Positions 1-64,000 of a stretch of 64,000 bases of DNA are shown here, piece by piece. The notes under the pieces were generated by a model. The model saw only the letters and a program-made list of their open reading frames with translations, did not search any database and was not told the DNA's origin. The position numbers and the translations under genes were made by a program. The DNA is from Pempheris klunzingeri. Its lineage: Eukaryota > Chordata > Actinopteri > Acropomatiformes > Pempheridae. How positions within the stretch are numbered: position 1 is the stretch's first letter; every line of letters begins with the position of its first letter. Where the stretch lies: NCBI RefSeq assembly GCF_042242105.1, contig NC_092012.1:8313470-8377469 (forward strand), given 5' to 3'.

Positions 1-1299
1 TGGCAAAGTTCTGTACTGATGATATTAGATGTAACAATCAAAACGATCTAAAGTGCAGACATCAACATGTAATCAATGCATAAGTGCAGGCTGAAGTTGA
101 GTTCGGACATGTGTGGAGTGGACAGTAATGAAGAGAGGAAAGAGGGAAAACAGCTGAAAGTGGAAACCAGTGTAGTGGAATATACAGTGTCAGGAGGTTT
201 CCTTGGTTTTAGAGTGATAGCATACTTGAGAGAGGAGCCAGGCCGACTCTATATTTGCTGGGTGTGGCTGCAGACATGAATCAGTGTGTGTGAAAACTAT
301 CACTGCACTGGACCGAATTCCTCAATACATGCAATATGCACAGTGTAAATATTTATAGGACATAATTCAATACCAAATGAAGATGAATAATATATTTTAT
401 GACCCTATGCCTCTGTCCGGCTGAGGTTAACTGCTAACTATACTTTGGCACCACTCAACAGTAAGGGACCATGTATAGGTTGTTGTAGTTTATAGATCAA
501 CAGCTTTTTAATTCTCAGATCATAACAATTCCCTTTCGATAATTCCTCTCCAGGAAAATGCAAGATAATTGCTCTAATGATTATTAATTCACCGTTGAAT
601 AGTTGTATGAAGAATCATCTTCTGGAAGCAGTGAATCTGGACCTGAATTAATGTTTGATTGTTAAAGTTTACAGCAGGTGATTCAGTGAGTTACTGTAAA
701 AAGAGAAAAAACTGTAGTAATGTCATATTGACATGCACACCTGCAGACTTAACTAGTTACTAAACTTGGTAACAAATCAGTTGTTCAAATGAACTTAAAA
801 CTGATGTATAAAGAATGAGCATTAGTTACAACTTATTAACCCTTAATTGTGTGAACCTTTCCTTGTAATATGTGTTACATGCCACATTTCACCGTAAAGA
901 CTGAACAGGTGCATTGCTTTTAAAATATGCAAAGAAAAAAAGTCATCATCAGAGGAGAGTATTCATGATCAGCTTTGTTACAGCCTTAGGAGCGCATATC
1001 TTTTTCTGTCTGTAATATCACTGTAACGGTTAAAAGCCCAAGCTTTGGGTCCAGAGCTTAACTCGATCATTTTTGCACTCAAGCCTTTGTATCGCGAGAG
1101 CAGGGGAAGAAAGGAAAAAACAGTTTTGGGGAAAGTTGAGCAGAGCAGAGATGAGGAAAGAGCTCTGCTGTGAGGGAGAGACACTGTGAGTTTTGCCATT
1201 CTCATCCTCTGGAATGCATCAGCTCCTCTAACTTATCTGTGCAAAGTCAACACACAACTGGATGCGCACGAGCAGACTCCAAAAGTTACGATGCGCATC
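1..1299. other. fbn1 upstream flank, no gene seen
   Basis: AT-rich sequence upstream of fbn1. I see no convincing coding exon on either strand; short open frames here have no domain signal. The last 200 bases become richer in CpG and presumably contain proximal promoter sequence. Confidence 0.6.
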
Positions 1300-1308
1300 T
1301 ATTTATAG
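1300..1308 (+). promoter_or_regulatory. fbn1: Putative TATA-like element of fbn1
   Basis: The sequence TATTTATAG lies about 140 bases before the donor of the proposed non-coding first exon. A start site some 25 to 30 bases downstream would give a 5' exon of about 110 bases. This is inferred from motif and spacing only; human FBN1 promoters are mostly described as TATA-poor, so the call is weak. Confidence 0.3.
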
Positions 1309-1329
1309 CAGCTCAGCGAAAGGTTTTCA

Positions 1330-1445
1330 GTGACTTTTCTTCTTCTCCGCAGTTTGCTTCTAAACGTTTATTCAGCAAAACCTGCAAGGAACGGTGAAGT
1401 AGTCCTCTGTCGGGTCTGAGGCGAATCTCCTGCTCGGGAGACAAG
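1330..1445 (+). other. fbn1: fbn1 exon 1, non-coding 5' UTR exon (5' end approximate)
   Basis: A good donor (ACAAG followed by gtaaag at 1446) precedes a good acceptor at 1645-1646 just before the coding exon. Human FBN1 likewise starts with a non-coding exon. The 5' boundary is a guess from the TATA-like sequence. No conserved protein signal is present. Confidence 0.5.
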
Positions 1446-1745
1446 GTAAAGTAATGACTCTCTCCCTGCGCACTTTTGCGCATTATCATTTCTACACTGC
1501 ATGCTTTTGCGGCTTTCGGCTGAATGATTTTCTAACTTTATGATAGTTTGAAGTCTTCACAGAGCGCAGCACAGTTGTTTTTCTTTTGTGCGCAGCATCT
1601 CTCCTCTGCGTCTTTTCCAATGTCTTTTATTTGAATTGTTTTGCAGCTTTGACTCCAGACTGCAGAGGTCGACGGGACTGGGAAACTAGTCGGGGGAGAC
1701 TATTATATTCCACCGAGCACTGGAGTTGTACACTTGAGAGTGGAT

Positions 1746-58422
<56,677 letters not shown>

Positions 58423-58986
58423 CCATCACAAGACTGAGACAGTCAGATGTTGCCAGCAGCTGCTAATCCAGCGTCAGGCTCACACTTCCCAAAACGCCAA
58501 ACATCTCTGACTCTGGATCAGTGGTTAGGGGCAACTTCTGCTTGCTCCAACAGGGAGAAGGGCTCGCCACCAAAGAGACAAGAAGGGGGTGGGGGGGAGG
58601 GTGTGCGTCATTTGATTGCCAAAGATGATTCTACATATCATAGATACAATTTCTGTTGAAAATGCCAGCTGTATGAGGCAGAATGAAAGATTCCAGTCGA
58701 ATGAGGAGCATATTGCCCTGACACACAACTTCAGCTGTGTGCGAAGAACTATCGAGAGTGTGAATGGTTTTTAAAGGTAGGGTTTAGTGTTGTATGATGA
58801 TATGTGGAATCAGGTGCCACTTTTTGAAGGGCATGTGGACTGCAGAAAGCTCTAACGGCTGAGTTTTTTAGAACTCGGCTTAGGTGGAAGAAAAGGGTGA
58901 GTCCCAATAGTCTGAAATGAATTCATTTCCTCCCCTCAGGTAAATGACTGAACAAACCTGGATACATGGAAGTAAACACATTTCTC

Positions 58987-59085
58987 CATCCCCCAGATAT
59001 TGATTTAATGGAGTGAAGATGAAAATCAGATTCTGAGAATGGTTAGGAGAGGAAAGGAACACACGATGGACTGTTGAGATGTAGC
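58987..59085 (+). repeat. 98-base direct repeat, copy 2 (3' UTR)
   Basis: Second copy, 1,751 bases downstream in the same orientation, inside the fbn1 3' UTR. Confidence 0.95.
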
Positions 59086-59169
59086 CATGTCTGAGCTTGA
59101 ATGACTCCTACTGCATATTTAAACTATGCTTTTCCATCTTTCCTACTGACTAGAATAATTCATATTTAC

Positions 59170-59177
59170 TGGTGCTA
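59170..59177 (+). promoter_or_regulatory. fbn1: miR-29 seed match, 8-mer
   Basis: TGGTGCTA is the perfect 8-mer complement of the miR-29 seed. Mammalian FBN1 is an established miR-29 target, so a functional site in the 3' UTR is plausible. Confidence 0.6.
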
Positions 59178-59421
59178 GCAACACAACCATAGACTGAATG
59201 CACTGTACTACTATACAAAAACTCTGTAGTCAACCAGATACAATCCCATTGGCCATTCTGAAGATTTCATGTCTTTGCAACAGTAACAGCTAGCTTCATA
59301 GCCTGTCTGCTCTCCTCTATACTACATGTAAATTGTGTTTATACTGTAATAATCGATGCCACTTTTAATCTATGAAGCATTTGTAAACTAGAGGAAGCCC
59401 CTGGAATAGAGGGGTTGGTAA

Positions 59422-59428
59422 TGGTGCT
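59422..59428 (+). promoter_or_regulatory. fbn1: miR-29 seed match, 7-mer
   Basis: TGGTGCT followed by T, a 7mer-m8 match to miR-29, about 250 bases after the first site. Confidence 0.5.
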
Positions 59429-59655
59429 TATAATGACCAACTACTTCCTTTGTAAACTGTGTATACATCCACACACCTGCACACACACACGACACACATT
59501 GATGATGCCAAACCTGGGCCTTCATGATTATGCACTGAGGTCTTCGTGGCCACACATTCTCTCACAAGTACAATCAGTGCTGCATTGCCACGGACCAGCC
59601 TGACACCAGTCTGTGTTCTCTGTTCACATCAGTGAGGGTTTAGTTGTAAATTCAC

Positions 59656-59661
59656 AATAAA
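59656..59661 (+). terminator. fbn1: fbn1 polyadenylation signal AATAAA
   Basis: Canonical AATAAA about 1.2 kb after the stop and about 350 bases before the opposing dut signal. A GT/T-rich stretch follows (TTTTTGGTGTATATG), as expected for a downstream element. Confidence 0.75.
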
Positions 59662-59680
59662 AACATATTTTTGGTGTATA

Positions 59681-60013
59681 TGTATTCACTGCTGTGCTTT
59701 CCCCTTTATCCAGATTGAATTAGAACTGCTAGCCTCATGTTCGATATCCCTCCTCTTCAGCTGTGTGTTGCCCAAGTAAAGTGCAACATGATTTCTGAAT
59801 ATTTTAGCTAGTGAAACTCCCAACACCTCAACAGAATCAGTCATGGAGCTGAGCTCAACATGGCTCACTAGGCTCAGATGCAATTCTTGTCCTGCACTGC
59901 CCCTGTGTGGAGATATGGAAGACTTCAGTGACTCAGAAAAAAAACAATACTGTTAGTAAGAACCTGTTTGAGTCCCAGTAAAAACACAATTGTCCAAAGA
60001 ATAAAAATAAAAC
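59681..60013. other. fbn1-dut intergenic spacer (tail to tail)
   Basis: About 330 bases between the two poly(A) signals. No coding potential was seen. Confidence 0.6.
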
Positions 60014-60019
60014 TTTATT
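60014..60019 (-). terminator. dut: dut polyadenylation signal (AATAAA on minus strand)
   Basis: TTTATT on the plus strand reads AATAAA on the minus strand, some 60 bases after the dut stop codon. This implies a very short 3' UTR; other copies may lie further on. Confidence 0.6.
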
Positions 60020-60076
60020 AACACTTAGTCTTTATATGTAACATATACATCAGTACAGCAGTCGTGTTTAGAGCGT

Positions 60077-60133
60077 TCAGTTGCGTCCAGTTGATCCAAA
60101 ACCTCCAGCACCACGCTCCGTCTCATCAAGTGT
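60077..60133 (-). CDS. dut: dut exon 6 (C-terminal motif 5, stop at 60077-60079)
   Basis: Residues 152-169. [18 protein letters not shown] and TGA. This is the flexible Gly-rich P-loop-like arm that closes over the active site. Confidence 0.95.
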   Translation of the reverse strand, partial: TLDETERGAGGFGSTGRN

Positions 60134-61608
60134 CTGAAAGAATGCAGATAAGTATTTTTTGATTTAGTGATTAATCTCTACTGTGTTAAAGCCACGTATA
60201 CATCTGAGGTGAGTATGTAATCTGAAGAAATACGTACACTCAGTTACCTGTTTATTGAGTACACCTTGCTAAGACTAACATACCCTAATACAACAGTCCT
60301 GCAATAAATCCTAACTTTAAGGTTATAATGAGGTTAGGTTATGAGGCGTTTGTTACTAGGCCTATCCTAAAGGTGTACCCAATAAACTGGCAATTGAGAG
60401 TGAGTGTGTGCATGTGTTTGAGTTTCTTAAATTGCAGTTTACCCCTTGCTCCAGCAGATCTGGGTAGCAGATCCTCTCACACACCAACTGAGCGACTCTG
60501 TCGCCCTTTTTCACTGGGAAAACAAACAGAAGATGCGAATTTGTAAATTGCATCTGTATCAAACTGTTTATAAAGATCTTAAATCTTTAGTGTATGATGT
60601 GCACAAATTACTTTAATGATGCAACAAGCTCTAAACAAATGTGGATAGCAAAATATTTTTAGAGGTAAAAAGGTGCCACAACTCACCTTCAAATGTGTCC
60701 TTGCCAAAGTTGAAGAGCACGACTCCCACATTTCCTCTGTAGTCTTCATCCACAACACCAGCTGAGGAGAACATACAGACAAGTTAAAATCAAAGCCTGG
60801 CGAGGGTTAAGACATTACCTGCTCACATGCAGTCTGATCTTAAGTAGGTTAAGTAATTCAAGTGGGTAAAGACTCACCACCAACATCAATAAAGTTTTTA
60901 GCTGCCAGTCCAGATCTTGGTGCTGAGAAGGAAACAATGGAAGAGGCTGTTATGGCCTATTGTTTTGCAAGTGGTGTAACATGATCCACCAACAGAGAAT
61001 CCTAATTTGACTTAACACGCGCTATTGGGCAAAACTCAATCACTCTACACACAGGAGGAAGAACATGTAATACCGGAGTTGCAGGGTTACATCAGCATGT
61101 AAAACACTCACCCACTCTCCCATAGCAGCCATGTGGAACTGCTATCTGTATGTCAGTCTTCACTATGGCCTTATCCAGAGGTCCAATGGAATAATCATAT
61201 GCACTGTTTTAATTCAGAGAATTAAGGTTAGCTGGCGTACACGACCCTGTATTCATATGACAGATGTTTTTATACAAGAAACGTTTAAAAGCTAATTTAC
61301 ATCTCTTATGGATCATGAGCTAGGCCTACATGTTGCATTCAAAGTGAAATTTACGATTGGATTTTACAAACACTCCTCTGTCCTCTTTACAGCAAGTCAG
61401 TGAAACGCACTATAATTTTAATTTGAAGTATAACCCACCTGTAGAGGTCATATCCCGCTGCTTTAGCTGAGCCTCTGCTGGGTGCCGTGGCATGCTCGGA
61501 GAGTTTAGCAAACCTGAGGAGAGGCTTCTCCTCCGCAGGCTTTGTTTCTGTCCTTGCTCTCTTTGATGGAGAAATTGCAGAAATATCTGTAGTTTCTAGG
61601 ACAGGCAT
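60077..61608 (-). CDS. dut: dUTP diphosphatase (dUTPase), full span of six coding exons
   Basis: dUTPase hydrolyses dUTP to dUMP and pyrophosphate, keeping uracil out of DNA and supplying dTMP synthesis; it acts as a trimer. The exons join to 510 bases, 169 residues plus stop (human nuclear form 164). All five motifs are present: AAGYDLYSAYDYS (1), PRSGLA (2), [17 protein letters not shown] with catalytic Tyr (3), [11 protein letters not shown] (4) and [10 protein letters not shown] (5). The N-terminus ISPSKRAR matches the CDK-phosphorylated, basic N-terminus of human nuclear DUT. The ATG at 61,608 gives MPVLETT; an upstream in-frame TTG is not a start. The tail-to-tail order with fbn1 is as in human. 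Confidence 0.96.
60443..60513 (-). CDS. dut: dut exon 5
   Basis: Residues 128-151. [24 protein letters not shown], motif 4. The donor is GTAAAC after GGG, phase 0. Confidence 0.93.
60687..60761 (-). CDS. dut: dut exon 4
   Basis: Residues 103-128. [25 protein letters not shown] carries motif 3 with the catalytic Asp and uracil-stacking Tyr. Confidence 0.95.
60878..60922 (-). CDS. dut: dut exon 3 (45 bases)
   Basis: Residues 88-103. [15 protein letters not shown] holds motif 2, whose Ser and Arg contact the phosphates. A micro-exon with CTCAG acceptor and GTGAGT donor. Confidence 0.94.
61112..61203 (-). CDS. dut: dut exon 2
   Basis: Residues 57-88. [31 protein letters not shown], completing motif 1. 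Acceptor AACAG, donor GTGAGT. Confidence 0.95.
61439..61608 (-). CDS. dut: dut exon 1 (nuclear-form start)
   Basis: Residues 1-57. [19 protein letters not shown], then [26 protein letters not shown] (motif 1 start). Donor GTGGGT on the minus strand, phase 2. Serine 13 corresponds to the CDK site of human nuclear DUT. Confidence 0.94.
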
Positions 61609-61640
61609 GTTGGCAAAGTTTTCAGTTAAAAACCTATAGT

Positions 61641-61648
61641 GCGCCAAA
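61641..61648 (-). promoter_or_regulatory. dut: E2F-type site near dut start
   Basis: TTTGGCGC on the minus strand fits the E2F consensus TTTSGCGC, 33 bases before the nuclear-form ATG. S-phase expression of DUT is established in mammals. Confidence 0.5.
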
Positions 61649-61761
61649 TTTTCTACAGCCTACAGTTTCTACAGCCCAAAGACAGACTACAGCAAGGTAG
61701 GAATGAAACCTCAAAGCTTCTGCACCAGTTTCTTGGCGGTCCTGCTATTTGTTTGAATGAA

Positions 61762-61770
61762 TTTCCCGCG
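61762..61770. promoter_or_regulatory. dut: E2F-type site in dut promoter
   Basis: TTTCCCGCG, a second E2F-like sequence about 155 bases before the ATG, within GC-rich DNA. Confidence 0.5.
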
Positions 61771-61994
61771 CAGGCGGACCCGCGCAGGCAGCCCCGCCTC
61801 AAAAACACGTAATTTTACACATAACTCATTACACTCCACAAACGTAGTGACATTAACTCCAATAGCTTATATAAGTTGCTACTGCGATGTTATTAAACGC
61901 GTTAGGCAAAAACAATACTTAAATAAAAAGGTTAAATCGGCAAAAAAGTATGTAGTAACTATGGCAACCCTTTCGTCGCCACGTAGCTAAAATT

Positions 61995-62020
61995 TCTCGC
62001 GAGAGTTAGACACCGGAAGT
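61995..62020. promoter_or_regulatory. dut: TCTCGCGAGA palindrome plus ETS site, core-promoter cluster
   Basis: The perfect palindrome TCTCGCGAGA (61,995-62,004) and ACCGGAAGT (62,012-62,020, ETS/GABP) lie eight bases apart. Both are typical of TATA-less, often bidirectional housekeeping promoters. Which transcript they drive is not decidable from sequence. Confidence 0.5.
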
Positions 62021-62281
62021 ATCCGATAAAAGATATAGATAACATATCGTGACAAAGCGTGACAAAAAGTACAATATTAATCCACAATTTACTTACGCAT
62101 TGCACCAGAACAAAGCAGACGTAGTGTTGTTGTTGAGTAGTGTTTCACAATAGACAGTTATAACGCAACATACTTAAACAAAAGCAGTAAGTTACATAAT
62201 GCCAGACAGGCTAGCAAAGCTAAAGTCAATGAGCATTTGTGCTGCTAATGGTAACGATATCCATCCCGATTTCTTGCTTGC

Positions 62282-62399
62282 CTTTGTTATGAGTGGGCAG
62301 CTGCGTATGAAACGTCCTTCCTAAGACGAACGGAGCGACATCAGAAACCGCGGAGCATTGCAGCTTTAGTCCCGTTAGCTTTAGCAACAGTCGTGTCAT
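62282..62399 (-). CDS. Candidate mitochondrial-isoform first exon of dut (hypothetical)
   Basis: ATG at 62,399 opens a 39-residue stretch rich in Arg, Leu, Ser and Thr with no acidic residue before an RTFHTQ motif typical of matrix-processing sites. It is followed by AAAG then GCAAGC, a near-consensus GC donor in phase 1. Splicing to the AG within codon 4 to 5 of dut exon 1 (61,596-61,597) would keep frame. Mammalian DUT makes its mitochondrial form from an alternative upstream exon. The open frame could still be chance. Confidence 0.3.
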
Positions 62400-62454
62400 A
62401 ATGTTGACCCGCACCGTCTGAAAACGTTGGGTCAGCTGATCACATTGAGCTGCT

Positions 62455-62507
62455 CTGCTGCTGCTGCTGCTGCTGCTCCTCCCCCTCCTCCTCCCCCTCC
62501 TCCTCCT
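62455..62507. repeat. CTG repeat (7 units) followed by CCT-rich tract
   Basis: Seven CTG units at 62,455-62,475 continue into a CTC/CCCCTC pyrimidine tract. It lies upstream of the dut promoter region. Confidence 0.85.
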
Positions 62508-63304
62508 GAATGCAGCTCCTCACCTCACCAGCAGACCGTGTACGGCTGACTCATAGCTAACTCCAGTAAAAGAAAAACATTTATTCATAAAGAAATATAA
62601 TAATGCATCTTTTATCTGTTATTTCCTCGTTAATTACATGGAAATTGCTTGGCAGCCATCATCTAATGATAGAGGAGAATCAATAGCCGAACGTCACTCA
62701 AAAACCATTTACATTGGTAAATCATGAAATTATAAAATCTAATCAAAACTGTGAGCTAATATTTAATGGGGTTCTCCTCACATTGTGATCACTTGAGATT
62801 AAGTCTTCTATCTCAAGCCTATTGCTGCCCTCCATTGGGGATAAATCAGCATTGCCATTCAAGATGTGAACTGAAAAGATTCACAATGAGTGCTCATATA
62901 CAAAGATGTGCACGTGACCTCTAAATCCCCCAGTAGAACCATTTTGCATTAACTAAATTTGTATTTTTTTTCAATATAGTGTCCAAATGATTTATCATTT
63001 AACATTTTGTAGTTGATCTAAATATCTCGTGTACTGCTGGCTAGTTTAAGGCTTTCAAAGTGCATATACTATGTTTTGACAACAAGCACCTTATGATTAG
63101 CAAAATAAAATAAAGTGTAGTTTTACATAACACACAAGTAATGTGCATGTACTGCACACACTGGTGCTGGTGCAATCTCATCTAATCACCTAAGAAATGA
63201 CAGAGAAAAGGATAAAAACGGCTCCGAATGTTATTAATTCTTTGTCTCAGGTAATCACAATCTTATATTTGAATAGGAAGATAGACAATAGGCAACAATA
63301 TACA
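62508..63304. other. Intergenic, no gene seen
   Basis: AT-rich sequence without coding signal on either strand. A TGACTCA AP-1-type motif sits at 62,547-62,553. Confidence 0.5.
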
Positions 63305-64000
63305 CAGGAGATGGCTTTACAATCTTTTATTTCACTCAATTTTCCTTAAACAAAAGGTGTACTGTGATAGTAACATTACAAATATTAAGGCTAATTTATA
63401 TGACAGTGTAATGTGGAACAGGTTAACAGCTTTATAAGAGCAGTTTATTTTACACCCACTGAAAGAATGTTTTAAAAAAGAATCAAACCATTACTACCAT
63501 TGTTTTAAAGAACGGATGCTGTTAATTATTTATGAATTGCTCAAAAATATCCACTAGTGAATTCAGACATACACTATATACATTTATTTTACACTCACAG
63601 CAGCATGAAACACAGCTACTCAGTGTGAACAGTGTTTACAAGACAAAGTGGTAAAAACAGGTCAATGGTAAAATATTAACAAGGTTTAGCTGTGACTGAA
63701 AATGTGTTTTAACTATACCTAGAGCTGTTTTCTTTAGGTATACCCTATATTTTGTTGTCTTAGCACTTTAGGTGTACATTCCCCTCATCAGCACTTTACC
63801 AGAATTGCTCGTGTTTTATTGTGGTGTTGGTCTGGACGACTGAAAAACATCATCCAAGGCTGTGGTACGCTTTATGAACACAGTCCATCAATATGCTACT
63901 ACCATTAATTTCCTTTAGAGCTACTCTTGTTTAGCCTGCAAGGTGCTCAGGAGTAGAAAGTAAGCACACTCTTGTGGTTGCCTCTAATGAGCAGGGTGGG
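63305..64000 (-). other. Possible 3' UTR of next minus-strand gene
   Basis: The minus strand has an AATAAA at 63,326-63,331 and no coding frame through 64,000, which would fit a 3' UTR entering the window. In human the gene beyond DUT is SLC12A1 in the matching orientation. There is no protein evidence here. Confidence 0.25.

Larger units (their letters stand above)
58423..59680 (+). other. fbn1: fbn1 3' UTR
   Basis: Sequence from the stop codon to just past the AATAAA at 59,656. It contains two miR-29 seed matches and one copy of a 98-base direct repeat. The exact cleavage point is inferred. Confidence 0.75.

Noticed and set aside
1734..1745. Upstream extension of the fibrillin start (TTG codon)
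   Set aside because: Not an ATG; the first ATG in frame is 1746 and it directly precedes a good signal peptide.
61609..61647. Upstream extension of dut to a TTG at 61,647
   Set aside because: Not an ATG and it overlaps an E2F-type site; the ATG at 61,608 matches the human nuclear-form start.

Overview
The window is vertebrate nuclear DNA, very probably from a percomorph-type teleost fish. Almost all of it is one extracellular-matrix gene in many small exons. The introns carry CA/TG microsatellites and several interspersed repeats that I recognise as typical of fish genomes. The window holds two genes that can be read end to end, plus a promoter region and a possible neighbouring 3' end.

Positions 1 to 59,680 (+ strand) hold a complete fibrillin-1 gene (fbn1). 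I rebuilt 66 exons: one non-coding 5' exon and 65 coding exons. Joined, they give 8,751 coding bases (2,916 residues plus stop) with no frameshift or internal stop. Exon order, number and phases match human FBN1 (66 exons, 2,871 residues). The domain order is signal peptide, N-terminal furin-type site, EGF1-3, hybrid 1, cbEGF1-2, TB1, proline-rich segment, EGF4, cbEGF3-6, TB2, cbEGF7-9, hybrid 2, cbEGF10, TB3, cbEGF11-22, TB4 with one RGD, cbEGF23-24, TB5, cbEGF25-31, TB6, cbEGF32-36, TB7, cbEGF37-43, then a furin site and an asprosin-like C-terminal piece. Nearly all introns are phase 1, so each domain exon is a symmetric module. FBN1 rather than FBN2 or FBN3 is supported by residue-level likeness, the RGD only in TB4, and the neighbouring dut gene.

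Positions 59,990 to about 61,800 (- strand) hold dut (dUTPase) in six exons, 169 residues, tail to tail with fbn1 as FBN1 and DUT are in human. All five dUTPase motifs are present. Upstream lies a CpG-containing promoter region with E2F-type, TCTCGCGAGA and ETS motifs, and a candidate mitochondrial-isoform first exon. From about 63,300 to the end there is no coding signal. It may be the 3' UTR of the next minus-strand gene (slc12a1 by human gene order), but this is a guess.

The two genes are unrelated in function: fibrillin-1 builds microfibrils and its C-terminus is released as a separate peptide, while dUTPase removes dUTP during S phase. I saw no undescribed biological system. The items most worth a second look are a GC donor in fbn1 intron 53, a possible mitochondrial dut exon that also needs a GC donor, a Pro-Gly (VPG/PGQ) repeat segment replacing the usual proline-rich region, a near-identical 98-base duplication shared by the last intron and the 3' UTR, miR-29 seed matches in the 3' UTR, and an inverted pair of repeat copies flanking ten exons.
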